From positions 186,001 through 250,000 of the forward strand of contig NZ_JAAVTK010000001.1 of NCBI RefSeq assembly GCF_012275535.1: 64,000 nt of DNA, written 5' to 3'. The notes under the pieces are model-generated. The model was not told where the DNA came from. It was given only the letters and a program-made list of their open reading frames with translations, and did no database searches. Every line of letters starts with the position of its first letter. Within the stretch, counting starts at the first letter, position 1. Source of the stretch: Hymenobacter artigasi. Lineage in GTDB: Bacteria > Bacteroidota > Bacteroidia > Cytophagales > Hymenobacteraceae. Positions 8,477 to 17,180 of this stretch are shown here, piece by piece. The translations under genes were made by a program, and so were the position numbers.

Positions 8477-8935
8477 ATGAATTCAGCCGCCGCCATCCAG
8501 CCGCCTCGCACGCCCGCCGAGTGGGCCGCCTACTACCAGCTGCGCTACGCCGTGCTGCGCCAGCCCTGGCAGCAGCCCCCCGGCTCGGAGCGCGTACCGG
8601 CCGACGATGAGGCCGGTACCATCCACGCCCTGCTACTGGCTGTTGCCTCAGCGTCGCCCGAGGCCCTGGCCGTGGGCATGCTGCAGCCCACCGGGGCCGG
8701 ACAGGGCCAGATTCGCTTCATGGCCGTAGCGCCCGAAGCCGCCGGGCGGGGCCTGGGCCAGCGCGTGGTAGCGTATCTGGAAGAGCAGGCGCGAGCGGCG
8801 GGCCTGGGCGAAATCGTGCTGCACTCGCGGCAGGCCGCCGTCGGTTTTTATGAGAAGCTGGGCTACGCGGTAATAGAACCTTCGCACCTGCTGTTTGGTG
8901 AAATTCAGCACTTTTTGATGCGGAAGGATTTGTAG
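8477..8935 (+). CDS. GNAT-family N-acetyltransferase
   Basis: A 152-residue GNAT enzyme. The acetyl-CoA binding motif A is seen as FMAVAPEAAGRGLGQRVVAYLEE (RGLG core, residues ~80-90), with motif B near FYEKLGYAV (residues ~127-135). The N-terminal strand contains LRYAVLRQPWQQPPGSE, typical of the subgroup that acetylates small molecules; the substrate is unknown. The TAG stop codon coincides with the start of a degenerate inverted repeat. Confidence 0.9.
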   Translation: MNSAAAIQPPRTPAEWAAYYQLRYAVLRQPWQQPPGSERVPADDEAGTIHALLLAVASASPEALAVGMLQPTGAGQGQIRFMAVAPEAAGRGLGQRVVAYLEEQARAAGLGEIVLHSRQAAVGFYEKLGYAVIEPSHLLFGEIQHFLMRKDL

Positions 8936-9010
8936 CGCGGACTTTGCGAGTCCGCGAATGCACTGGTCATTCCGCTTTCCGAACGCGCGGATTCGCAGCG
9001 TCCATGGTAC
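8933..9010. repeat. Degenerate inverted repeat, GTAGCGCG family
   Basis: The left part GTAGCGCGGACTTTGCGAGTCCGCG resembles the arm at 63858 (GTAGCGCGAACTTTGTAGTTCGCG); the right part (GCGCGGATTCGCAGCGTCC) is a worn complement. It includes the stop codon of the GNAT gene and lies between convergent genes. Confidence 0.6.
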
Positions 9011-9011
9011 A

Positions 9012-9320
9012 TCAGCCAAACTTCTCGCGGCCGCGCCAGAGGTCGAAATACATCCGGAAATCGCCCAGCAGCGAGTACCACGGGTGCTGAAACGTGGCCG
9101 GCCGGTTGTGCTCGACGAAGAAATGGCCCACCCAGGCAAAGCCGTAGGCCGCTACCACGCCGGCTGCCAGCCAGTTCCAGTTGCCGGTGCGCAACAGCAT
9201 ACCCAAGCAGATAATGAACAGCGTGGTGCCCACAAAATGCAGCACCCGCGTGCCCCGCTGGCTGTGTTCGCGCAAGTAGCATGGATAAAACTCGGCGAAC
9301 GTGAGCGGCTGTGCGGACAT
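9012..9320 (-). CDS. DUF962 / Mpo1-like small membrane protein
   Basis: A 102-residue protein with the DUF962 signature: the N-terminal FAEFYPCYLREHSQRGTRVLHFVGT (conserved H14, R17-T, H23), two hydrophobic segments, then GHFFVEHNRPATFQHPWYSLLGDFRMY. Yeast Mpo1 of this superfamily is an Fe-dependent dioxygenase acting on 2-hydroxy fatty acids; bacterial function is unproven. The start at 9320 (MSAQPLTF) is preferred to an ATG five codons upstream because it fits the family N-terminus. Likely in the inner membrane. Confidence 0.88.
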   Translation of the reverse strand: MSAQPLTFAEFYPCYLREHSQRGTRVLHFVGTTLFIICLGMLLRTGNWNWLAAGVVAAYGFAWVGHFFVEHNRPATFQHPWYSLLGDFRMYFDLWRGREKFG

Positions 9321-9433
9321 GACGGGAAGGAACAAAAGGTAAAACCACGGCTTTTCAGACCCAAAAGCGCCGCTCTCAGCAAATGAAGCAAATTTTCCGG
9401 CAACCTTGCCGGGGCAATTCCCTCCCTTCTCCC

Positions 9434-9913
9434 ATGTCCGACCAAAATCCGTTCCTCCCCGACCTAGCCACCATGGTGACTGCCTACAACCAGATGAACC
9501 ACTACGGCCGCACCAACGGCATGGAGCTGACAGTGAGCACCCCCGGCCAAATCGAATACCGCATGCACATCCGCGAAGAGCATCTTTCCTCGCCCAACAC
9601 CTGCCACGGCGGCGTAATTGCCGGCCTGATGGATGCGGCCCTGGGCGCGGCCGCCCTCTCCCTGGCCTTCACCAAGCTCGAATTAGTCTCCACCGTCGAA
9701 TTCAAGATGAACTACCTGCACGCCGTGCACCTGCACGATGAGCTGGTGGCGCGTGGCGTAGTCGACCACAGCGGCAACTCGCTGGTGGTGAGCAGCTGCG
9801 TGGTCTACCGCCTAAAGGACGGCCACGACGATGTGGCCGTGGCACGCGGCCTAGGCACGTTCAACCGCTACCCGGCCTCCAAGCGTGATTTCGCCCAGCT
9901 GTTGATGGGGTGA
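9434..9913 (+). CDS. PaaI-like hotdog-fold thioesterase
   Basis: A 159-residue hotdog protein. The catalytic-helix motif NTCHGGVIAGLMDAALGAAALS is complete, with the HGG followed by an acidic D, as in PaaI/YdiI acyl-CoA thioesterases. The following strand VSTVEFKMNYLHAV matches the substrate-binding strand. It hydrolyses an acyl- or aroyl-CoA thioester; which one is unknown. The ATG at 9434 is used instead of an upstream Met because homology begins at SDQNPFL. Confidence 0.9.
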   Translation: MSDQNPFLPDLATMVTAYNQMNHYGRTNGMELTVSTPGQIEYRMHIREEHLSSPNTCHGGVIAGLMDAALGAAALSLAFTKLELVSTVEFKMNYLHAVHLHDELVARGVVDHSGNSLVVSSCVVYRLKDGHDDVAVARGLGTFNRYPASKRDFAQLLMG

Positions 9914-9933
9914 GATTGAGTTAAGAGTTGAGA

Positions 9934-9989
9934 GTTAAAAGTTAAAAAGGCCCGTCTGACAATCCAGACGGGCCTTTTTAACTTTTAAC
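9934..9989. terminator. Bidirectional terminator hairpin
   Basis: Perfect 25-bp arms (9934-9958 and 9965-9989), a 6-nt loop, a GC core GGCCCGTCTG and A/T runs on both sides. It lies between convergent genes (thioesterase + and NYN protein -). Confidence 0.92.
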
Positions 9990-10001
9990 GCTTACCTGCG
10001 G

Positions 10002-11009
10002 CTAGAGTTCGGCCGTGGCGTGCACGCCTACGGGCTCGTACTCGTCTTCGCCGTCGGTCATTTGCGGGGCGGTCACTTTGCGCACGTTGCGGGCGCAGTC
10101 CTCGTCGCGGTGGTTGCGGCCCACGGTGAACTCCACCCAGTCGCCTTCGCGCAGGTCGTTGAAGTCGCCTTCGGTGAGGTCGGCGTAGCTGAAGAACAGG
10201 TTGTTGGGGGGCATTACCACGAAGCCAAAACCGTTTTTCAGGTTCTTGATGGTGCTCATGCCGAGCGTGCCCACGGGGCCGGCGGCAGTGGGGCCGGTGG
10301 GCCGGGCCAGCTTGGGCGCGGCCGCCGTGTTGGGCGCAAAAGCAGCGGGCTCCGACTGGCTCACGAACATGGCTTCCACCACCTCATCCTGCTGGGCGAG
10401 GCCACGGTCAATCACGTCGTGCATGGCCACCGGGTAGGTTACCTGCTCCAGCAGCTGCTGCGAGGCGCGCGTAACCCGGGTTTCGCCCTTGAAATCTTCG
10501 TATTTGAAATCCCAGTTCAGCAGCATCACGCGGGTGCCCACGGTGTTGAGCTTGCGGATGAGGGGCACGTAATCACTGTCGCCGGCGATGAGCACCACCA
10601 CATCGAGGGTTTTGTGCAGGGCGAGCTCAAGGGCTTCAAGGCTCAGCCACACGTCGATGCCTTTTTCCTGGAGGCGGCCGTCGCGGGTTTTCAGGGCCAT
10701 GTAGTGGGTTTGCACGCCCAGGTTCATCAGAATATCGTCGAGCAGGCGGTCGTGAAACAGGCGGTCTTTGTCGCGGGCTTCGGTGGCCGAGAGGCGGCCC
10801 CGGAAAAAGTGCGCGTCGGTAATCTGCGCCAGGCGCACGTCTACGTCCTCTTCTTCGGCCACCTGGTGGCGAATGTACTCGTGCAGGCCTTCAAGGCTGA
10901 TACGGGCCTTGCGGTCGTGCTGGAAATAATAATAGTCGCTAATTTTTAAGAAATAGTTGCCGTCATAAAAGACACCAACCCGAATCAAGGGGCTGTTCAT
11001 CTGGTTCAT
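10002..11009 (-). CDS. NYN-domain putative RNase fused to a cold-shock domain
   Basis: A 335-residue protein. Residues 8-200 form an NYN (PIN-like, LabA/DUF88) domain: strand VGVFYDGNYF with D16 and N18, E115 with D119, and IAGDSDYVPL with D144 and D146, the acidic cluster that binds Mg in this nuclease fold. After a Pro/Ala-rich linker (~215-250), residues ~250-315 form a cold-shock/OB domain with RNP-like words NGFGFVV and NLFFSYADL. The likely role is cutting or processing structured RNA in the cytosol, with the OB domain giving RNA affinity. This is inference: no substrate is known. Confidence 0.88.
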   Translation of the reverse strand: MNQMNSPLIRVGVFYDGNYFLKISDYYYFQHDRKARISLEGLHEYIRHQVAEEEDVDVRLAQITDAHFFRGRLSATEARDKDRLFHDRLLDDILMNLGVQTHYMALKTRDGRLQEKGIDVWLSLEALELALHKTLDVVVLIAGDSDYVPLIRKLNTVGTRVMLLNWDFKYEDFKGETRVTRASQQLLEQVTYPVAMHDVIDRGLAQQDEVVEAMFVSQSEPAAFAPNTAAAPKLARPTGPTAAGPVGTLGMSTIKNLKNGFGFVVMPPNNLFFSYADLTEGDFNDLREGDWVEFTVGRNHRDEDCARNVRKVTAPQMTDGEDEYEPVGVHATAEL

Positions 11010-11392
11010 GGGATGCGTTAAGTAAAGTTAGAGAAGTGTTTTGAGTGGGCTAGGAGGGTGAATCAAGTAGAAATGCCGGAACAACACGCGACAAAATACT
11101 CGTCACCCGTTCCGGCTCTCAGTATAATTAGCAGGAAAACTCCGGCGCGACAGCTCGCTAAAAAGCGGTAGCTGGCGGGATTAAAATGTAGCTTAATTGA
11201 TTTTTAAGAATACCGGCTGGCGAAAACGATTGAAAACGCAGAATAATAACACGATTCAATGCCAAATCGACCCTAATTTACCAGCATATCTGCTGCGAAG
11301 CTAACGGTCTTAGCTGACTTATGCAATAGTGCCCACAATCAAGCGGATGGAGCTTCTAGTGCCGCCACGCCAATCGGCGGGAGGCGGCCCGG
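11010..11392. other. 383-bp gene-free stretch
   Basis: AT-richer than its surroundings. It holds the upstream region of the NYN gene and a weak hairpin near 11150-11185. No credible ORF, tRNA or long repeat was found. Confidence 0.6.
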
Positions 11393-12133
11393 CTAAAAGC
11401 CCATGTGCCCCACCACCAGCCCAAGCACCAGCAGCGCGTAGCCCACGCAAATGCCCACTTCCAAGGCGTTGCCGCTGGCCGAGCCGGTGCTGATAAGCGG
11501 CACCTTGAACGAGAACTCTGAAATGGGCAAAAACCACCGCACGCCCGATTTGGTGAGCGTATCGGCCAGCAAGTGGGAGGCGTAGCCGCTGCCCGCGTAC
11601 AGGGCCACGCCGCGCCAGCCCAGGTGCTGGTCGGCGAGGTAGCCAATGTAAGTCCAGAGCGCGGTGGCCCAGATGGTGTGCGTCCAGGAGCGGTGGGTGG
11701 TGAAGGGGGCCAGCGCCACAAAGGTGCCCAGCAGGCTTAGCCAAAGCTGCTCGGTGTAGAGGCCGGCCACCACCGTGCCCAGGCCCGTGAACAGCAGCGC
11801 CAGCCGCCGGGCCGAGCCGCCCTGCATGCCCACGCCAATGAGCCCGAAAGCCAGCGCCGCCGTGTAGTACAGCCGCTGCTCGGCCCCGGGGGCCCGCTGA
11901 AAGTAGGCATAGGCGGCCAGCGCCAGCGCCCCGGCGGCAAAGGCCCAGCGTACATAGTTTTGGGTGAAGCCGAGCCGCTTACTGAGGCGGCTTTCGGGAT
12001 GGTCGAGGTCGGGGGCGAGGCTGGAAAAGCCGGCCAGGGCAATGCCGGCCAGTGAAAACGGAATGCCCGGCACCAGCCCGGCCACGGCCACGCCGGTAAT
12101 AAGGCCAATGGCCAGGTGGGAAGAGCCGCGCAT
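11393..12133 (-). CDS. YdjM-family metal-dependent hydrolase-like membrane protein
   Basis: A 246-residue protein with seven or so hydrophobic segments. Conserved polar sites of the YdjM/LexA-regulated membrane hydrolase family (PF04307-like) are present: H6 in SSHLAIGL, SLAPDLDHPES (D42, D44, H45), THRSWTHTIW and ASHLLADTLTKSGVRWFLP. These His/Asp residues likely bind a metal at the membrane face. E. coli YdjM is SOS-controlled; no LexA-like box was evident here. The biochemical activity is not established. Confidence 0.88.
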   Translation of the reverse strand: MRGSSHLAIGLITGVAVAGLVPGIPFSLAGIALAGFSSLAPDLDHPESRLSKRLGFTQNYVRWAFAAGALALAAYAYFQRAPGAEQRLYYTAALAFGLIGVGMQGGSARRLALLFTGLGTVVAGLYTEQLWLSLLGTFVALAPFTTHRSWTHTIWATALWTYIGYLADQHLGWRGVALYAGSGYASHLLADTLTKSGVRWFLPISEFSFKVPLISTGSASGNALEVGICVGYALLVLGLVVGHMGF

Positions 12134-12170
12134 TAATTGTTGTTTCTGGTTATTTGTTCCTAGTGAGCAC

Positions 12171-12274
12171 CTGTCATCCTGAGCACAGCGAAGGACCTTA
12201 TCAAGTTAGCGCCAACTGTATTTCCTATTGTTATCCAAACGTGATAAGGTCCTTCGCTGTGCTCAGGATGACAG
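12171..12274. repeat. Inverted repeat, GTCATCC-type
   Basis: Perfect 33-bp arms 12171-12203 and 12242-12274, with outer ends CTGTCATCCTGAG and inner ends GGACCTTATCA around a 38-bp loop. It sits between divergent genes (YdjM-like - and mfd +). Same family as 19209 and 27044, related to 21854 and 35335. Confidence 0.95.
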
Positions 12275-12409
12275 ACGACCAAAATCGGCAACGAAGCTAC
12301 GGGCAGCCCCGGAAACCTTCGCTGCCTTTGCCGTGTATTTACCCCGCTGCCCGACCGGAGAAATCTCCGGCCGGGCTACTTCATTTGCCCCGCCCTAGCC
12401 TGACTATTT

Positions 12410-15400
12410 GTGCAAGTAGCTGATTTTCTTCGCCTATACCGTTTATCCCCCGAATTGCAGGTGCTGGCCGCGCGCCTGCGCGATGCCGTGAAGCCCGACG
12501 CCGACCGGCCGCGCCTGCACCTGCGCGGGCTGGTGGGCAGCCAGGATGCCGTGGTGGTGGCTGCCGTGGCCCAGCCGCAGCATCCGCACGTATTCATTCT
12601 GCACGACAAGGACGAGGCGGCATATTTCCTGGCCGACCTGCAGCACCTGCTGCCCGAGGGGCCGGAAGTGCTGCTGTTTCCTAGCTCCTACAAGCGGCCG
12701 TATCAGTTCGACGAAACGGAGAATGCCAACGTGCTGATGCGCGCCGAGGCCCTGAACCGCATCAACACGACGCGGGCGGCCGGCACCGGGAATAGTGTAT
12801 TCATCGTGACCTACCCGGAGGCGCTGACGGAGAAGGTGATAAACCGGCAAAGCCTGGTAAAGAACACCTTCAACGCCAAGGTGGGCGACAAGCTGGACGT
12901 GAATTTCCTGGGCGAGCTGCTGGGTGAATACGACTTCGAGAAAACGGATTTCGTGTACGAAGCAGGGCAGTACGCGGTGCGCGGCGGCATTGTGGACGTG
13001 TTCAGCTACGCGAATGAATTGCCGTTTCGCCTCGAATTATTTGGCGATGAAATAGAGAGCATCCGCACGTTTAATCCGGAAACGCAGCTGTCGGTTGACG
13101 CGAAGGCCACCATCAGCATTATCCCGAATGTGCAGACCAAGATGCTGACCGAAACGCGGGAGGCTTTCCTTGAATTTCTGCCCCGCACGGCCTGTATCTG
13201 GGCCAAGGATGTGCGCCAAACGCTGGACGTGGTGACGGAATTATTTGAAAAAGCCGAAGCTAATTTTCAGCAGATGCTGAGTGAGAGCGGCGGGATGCAG
13301 ATTGTGAGCAAGCCCGGCGATTTATTTGAATCGGGCAAGAGCTTTAAGAAACTGTTTGATGAATTCGCGGTGGTGGAATTCGGCAAGCGCTTTCATTTCA
13401 AAAACGCCGATACGTTTCAATTTACTGCCAAGCCGCAGCCGAGTTTCAACAAGGAATTCGAGCGTATGGTAAAGAATATCAAGGAGAACCAGCACCGGAA
13501 TTTTACTACGATAATTACCGCCGATACCGTGCGCCAGGCCGACCGGCTGCGTACCATTTTTGATGAATTAGATAATAATGTGCAATTTCAGCACTTGCTG
13601 CTGGCGCTGCGCGAAGGCTTTATCGATGAGCAGCTTGAGCTGGCCGTTTATACCGACCACCAATTATTTGAGCGGTATTACCGGGCGCAGGAAGCGCGAA
13701 AATTCTCGAAGAAAAAAGCGTTGACGCTGCGCGAATTAAAAACCCTGCAACCCGGCGATTACGTGACGCACCAGGATTATGGAATCGCACGTTTCGCGGG
13801 CCTGACGCAGGTGGAGATAAACGGGCAGATTCAGGAGGCTATTCGGCTGGTGTATCGGGATGATGACTTGCTGACGGTGAGCATTCACTCGCTGCACAAG
13901 ATTGCGAAATACAGCGGCGCGGAGGGCTCGCCGCCTACCATGAGCAAGCTGGGCTCGCCGGAGTGGGAGAACAAAAAGAAGTCGGTAAAGAAAAAGGTGA
14001 AGGACATTGCGGCCGACCTTATTCGGCTGTACGCCAAGCGCAAGACCGCGCCGGGCTTCGCCTTTTCCATCGACGGATTTTTGCAGGCCGAGCTGGAATC
14101 GAGCTTCATTTACGAAGACACGCCCGACCAGGCCAAGGCCACCGAGGACGTGAAAAACGACATGCAGCAGCCCCACCCCATGGACCGCCTCATTTGTGGC
14201 GACGTGGGCTTTGGCAAAACGGAAATTGCCATTCGGGCGGCCTTCAAGGCCGTGGCCGATGGCAAGCAGGCGGCCGTGCTGGTGCCCACCACCATCCTGG
14301 CCATGCAGCACTACAAGACCTTTCGCGACCGGCTGGCCACGCTGCCGGTGACGGTGGAATACATCAACCGGTTTAAGTCGACGAAGCAGATTAAGGAAAC
14401 CCTGGGGCGCGTGGCCGAGGGAAAAACCGATATTCTCATCGGCACGCATCGGCTTACGAATAAGGACATTAAATTTAAAGACCTCGGGATTTTAATCATT
14501 GACGAGGAGCAGAAATTTGGTGTCAAGACCAAGGACAAGCTCAAGGAATTGAAGGTGAACGTGGACACGCTCACGCTTTCGGCCACGCCCATTCCGCGCA
14601 CGCTGCACTTCTCGCTGATGGGGGCGCGCGATTTGAGCGTGATTGCCACGCCGCCGCCCAACCGGCAGCCGGTGAACACGGAGTTGCACGTATATGACGA
14701 GATTCTGATTCGGGACGCGGTGGCGCGGGAATTGAAGCGCGGTGGTCAGGTGTTTTTTGTGCACAACCGCGTGAAGGATATCGAGGAGATGGCCGCTACG
14801 ATTCTGCGGTTGGTGCCGGATGCGAAAATCACATTCGCCCACGGGCAGATGGACGGCGAGATGCTGGAAAAGCGCATGATGAAATTTGTGGAGGGCGAGT
14901 ACGATGTGCTGGTTTCAACCAACATAATCGAATCGGGCCTCGACATTCCCAACGCTAATACCATCATCATCAACCGCGCCCACTTGGCCGGCCTGAGCGA
15001 CCTGCACCAGATGCGCGGCCGCGTGGGCCGCTCCAACCGCAAGGCGTACTGCTACTTACTCACGCCGCCGGTGGCCCAGCTGCCGGCCGACGCCCGCAAG
15101 CGCCTGAGCACCTTGGAGGAGTTTTCGGACCTCGGCGCGGGCTTTAACGTGGCCATGCGCGACCTAGATATTCGCGGCGCGGGCAATTTGCTGGGCGGCG
15201 AGCAATCGGGCTTTATCAACGACCTGGGCTACGAAACCTACCACCAGATTCTGGACGAGGCCGTGCAGGAATTGAAGGAAACTGAATTCCGCGACCTGTT
15301 CCTGGGCGATTCGAACCAGCGCTTGCAAATGGCAGCCGGCGCGGGCCGAAACCAGGAATGCAACGTGGAAACCGACCAGCAGGTGCTCATCCCGGAGAAA

Positions 15401-15823
15401 TACGTGAGTAACGTATCGGAGCGCCTGCAGCTTTACGCCAAGCTCGACCGCGCCCAGAAGCCGGAGGAACTGCGCAAGCTGCTGGCCAGCATGGTGGACC
15501 GCTTCGGCCCGCTACCACCCGAGGTGGAGCAGTTGGCCGACATCGTGCGGCTGCGTTGGCAGGCCTGCAAAGTGGGCTTCGCCAAAATCACCCTCAAGCG
15601 CGACACGCTGAAAGGCTACCTGCCCGCCGACGACGACCACAAAGCCTATTTCCAGGGCGAGCAGTTCGGCACCATTCTCAACTACGTGCAGACGCACCCG
15701 CGCACCGCCAAGCTGAAGGAGCACAAGGCGCAGCTGATTGTGACGTTTGAGGAGGTGCGCTCTATTCAGCAGGCCAAGCGCGTGCTGAGCGAGCTGGGCA
15801 GCGAGGAGGCGGTGGCGGCGTAA
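12410..15823 (+). CDS. mfd: Transcription-repair coupling factor Mfd
   Basis: A 1137-residue SF2 translocase that dislodges RNA polymerase stalled at DNA lesions and recruits UvrA. Order: UvrB-like N-terminal module (residues ~1-330), the CarD-like RNA polymerase interaction domain around LQPGDYVTHQDYGIARFAGL (~445-510), helicase motif I GDVGFGKTEIA (~596), motif II DEEQKFGV (~697), motif III TLSATPIPRTL, motif VI QMRGRVGRSNR, and the C-terminal TRCF domain. It starts at a GTG (12410); no ATG fits better. The stretch from about 13000 to 13750 uses noticeably more AT-rich codons (GAA, TTA, AAT) than the rest. The stop codon abuts a GC-rich inverted repeat. Confidence 0.97.
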   Translation: MQVADFLRLYRLSPELQVLAARLRDAVKPDADRPRLHLRGLVGSQDAVVVAAVAQPQHPHVFILHDKDEAAYFLADLQHLLPEGPEVLLFPSSYKRPYQFDETENANVLMRAEALNRINTTRAAGTGNSVFIVTYPEALTEKVINRQSLVKNTFNAKVGDKLDVNFLGELLGEYDFEKTDFVYEAGQYAVRGGIVDVFSYANELPFRLELFGDEIESIRTFNPETQLSVDAKATISIIPNVQTKMLTETREAFLEFLPRTACIWAKDVRQTLDVVTELFEKAEANFQQMLSESGGMQIVSKPGDLFESGKSFKKLFDEFAVVEFGKRFHFKNADTFQFTAKPQPSFNKEFERMVKNIKENQHRNFTTIITADTVRQADRLRTIFDELDNNVQFQHLLLALREGFIDEQLELAVYTDHQLFERYYRAQEARKFSKKKALTLRELKTLQPGDYVTHQDYGIARFAGLTQVEINGQIQEAIRLVYRDDDLLTVSIHSLHKIAKYSGAEGSPPTMSKLGSPEWENKKKSVKKKVKDIAADLIRLYAKRKTAPGFAFSIDGFLQAELESSFIYEDTPDQAKATEDVKNDMQQPHPMDRLICGDVGFGKTEIAIRAAFKAVADGKQAAVLVPTTILAMQHYKTFRDRLATLPVTVEYINRFKSTKQIKETLGRVAEGKTDILIGTHRLTNKDIKFKDLGILIIDEEQKFGVKTKDKLKELKVNVDTLTLSATPIPRTLHFSLMGARDLSVIATPPPNRQPVNTELHVYDEILIRDAVARELKRGGQVFFVHNRVKDIEEMAATILRLVPDAKITFAHGQMDGEMLEKRMMKFVEGEYDVLVSTNIIESGLDIPNANTIIINRAHLAGLSDLHQMRGRVGRSNRKAYCYLLTPPVAQLPADARKRLSTLEEFSDLGAGFNVAMRDLDIRGAGNLLGGEQSGFINDLGYETYHQILDEAVQELKETEFRDLFLGDSNQRLQMAAGAGRNQECNVETDQQVLIPEKYVSNVSERLQLYAKLDRAQKPEELRKLLASMVDRFGPLPPEVEQLADIVRLRWQACKVGFAKITLKRDTLKGYLPADDDHKAYFQGEQFGTILNYVQTHPRTAKLKEHKAQLIVTFEEVRSIQQAKRVLSELGSEEAVAA

Positions 15824-15936
15824 CCCCACCCCCACTCTCCCGAGGAGAGGGGAGCCAGACGATTTGCAAACGGACTCCCGTCAGGAGCATAACCGGTTCC
15901 CCCTCTCCGCGGGAGAGGGGGTCAGGGGGTGAGGTG
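15823..15936. repeat. CCCTCTCC-type imperfect inverted repeat
   Basis: The left arm ACCCCACCCCCACTCTCCCG plus AGGAGAGGGG and the right arm CCCCTCTCCGCGGGAGAGGG plus a GGGGGTGAGGT end are mutually complementary with a few mismatches. Each arm is itself a small GAGAGG hairpin. The first arm begins at the mfd stop codon. Confidence 0.75.
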
Positions 15937-15975
15937 AACGCGGAGGGCGTAGTGCCCATCCATAAAAACCATTTC

Positions 15976-16668
15976 ATGAAATCTTTCCTCGCCTTATTAC
16001 TCCTCGGGCTACTCCCGCAGCTTACTGCCGCCCAGACCACGCCGCAGAACCCGCGCCTGAAGCACGAGCTCGACAGCATCTACACTGTGGACCAGCGCTG
16101 GCGGAGCATGCTGTTCAACCCGCGCTTCAACCGCCGGCCGGACTCGCTGGCCCGCGCCCTGGGCGTGACGCGCGAAAGCCTGCCGACCTACATTCCGGGC
16201 CAGATGCTACGCACCGATTCCTCGAATACGGTGCGAATGCGCGCCATTCTGAAACAGTACGGCTACCCCGGCAAGTCGCTGGTGGGCACGCCCGCCAACG
16301 AGGCCGCGTGGTACGTCATCCAGCACTCGCCCGACATCGACCGCTACCTGCCGCTCATCAGAAAAGCCGCTGACAAAGGCGAACTGCCCTTCTATCTATA
16401 CGCCCAAATGCTGGACCGCCAGCTCATGCGCGCCGGCAAGGAGCAGCAGTACGGCACCCAGGCGATGGGCTACACCGTGCTGAACCCCGCCACCGGCCGG
16501 CGCGAGGCCCAACGGCCCTTCGTGTGGCCCATCCGGGATGCGGCGGGCGTGAACGAACGCCGAAAAAAGGCCGGCTTCCCAACCACCGTGGAGCAGAATG
16601 CCGCTAATTTGGGCATTCCGTACCGGGTGCTGACGTTGCCGGACGTGGAGAAAATGCCCAAAAACTAA
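15976..16668 (+). CDS. Secreted DUF6624-like protein
   Basis: A 230-residue protein with a clear signal peptide (MKSFLALLLLGLLPQLTAAQ, cleavage near residue 20). The body matches the pattern of the DUF6624 family: DSIYTVDQRWR near the N-terminus, GYPGKSLVGTPANEAAWYVIQHS in the middle (a conserved His), and YLPLIRKAADKGELPFYLYAQMLDR. The family is common in Bacteroidota and its role is unknown. The ATG at 15976 is chosen because it starts the signal peptide. It is followed by the acetyltransferase after 9 bp, so the two may form one transcript. Confidence 0.82.
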   Translation: MKSFLALLLLGLLPQLTAAQTTPQNPRLKHELDSIYTVDQRWRSMLFNPRFNRRPDSLARALGVTRESLPTYIPGQMLRTDSSNTVRMRAILKQYGYPGKSLVGTPANEAAWYVIQHSPDIDRYLPLIRKAADKGELPFYLYAQMLDRQLMRAGKEQQYGTQAMGYTVLNPATGRREAQRPFVWPIRDAAGVNERRKKAGFPTTVEQNAANLGIPYRVLTLPDVEKMPKN

Positions 16669-16677
16669 CGTTGCCTT

Positions 16678-17127
16678 ATGACCATTCGCTGGCATTGCCT
16701 ACCCTTCGAATCCTTGCCCTCTCTCATCCTATACGACCTGCTGCGCCTGCGCTCGGAGGTGTTTGTGGTAGAGCAAAACTGTGTTTTTCAGGATATTGAC
16801 CGCCAGGACATGGATGCCCACCACTTGCTAGGCTACAACGAAGCCGGCGAGCTGGCCGCCTATGCCCGCCTCTTCGATGCCGGCAAGTGCTACGAGGAAG
16901 CCAGCATTGGGCGCGTGATTGTGGCGCAGCCGTTCCGGCGCTACAGTCTGGGCCGCGAGCTGATGCGGCAGGCCCTGGCGCATTCCGATGCGCTTTTTGG
17001 GCCGCAAGCCAATAAAATTGGCGCGCAGCAGCATCTGGAGCGGTTTTACAACGAGTTTGGCTACGAGCAGTGCGGGCCGATGTACGTGGAGGACGGCATT
17101 CCGCACATCCCCATGCGGCGGGCATAA
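16678..17127 (+). CDS. ElaA-like GNAT acetyltransferase
   Basis: A 149-residue GNAT enzyme of the ElaA type. LYDLLRLRSEVFVVEQNCVFQDIDRQDMDAHHL (residues ~19-51) is the family signature, with D-D-x-D-A-x-H spacing. The acetyl-CoA site is IGRVIVAQPFRRYSLGRELM. The C-terminus has AQQHLERFYNEFGYEQCGPMYVEDGIPHIPM, including the conserved ED-GIPH ending. The substrate is unknown. The start lies 9 bp after the DUF6624-like gene. Confidence 0.92.
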   Translation: MTIRWHCLPFESLPSLILYDLLRLRSEVFVVEQNCVFQDIDRQDMDAHHLLGYNEAGELAAYARLFDAGKCYEEASIGRVIVAQPFRRYSLGRELMRQALAHSDALFGPQANKIGAQQHLERFYNEFGYEQCGPMYVEDGIPHIPMRRA

Positions 17128-17163
17128 AAAAGGCGCTTCCAGCTGGTGGAAGCGCCTTTTTGC
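17126..17163. terminator. Bidirectional intrinsic terminator
   Basis: A 15-bp stem (17127-17141 with 17147-17161), core GGCGCTTCCA, a 5-nt loop and A/T runs both ways. It lies between convergent ElaA-like (+) and DsbA-family (-) genes; its A-run overlaps the TAA stop. Confidence 0.92.
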
Positions 17164-17180
17164 AATCTTCAGCGATGGGC

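Noticed and set aside
11319..11744. Second minus-strand frame overlapping the YdjM-like gene
   Set aside because: Gly/Ala/Arg/His-rich shadow of the membrane protein gene with no family pattern.
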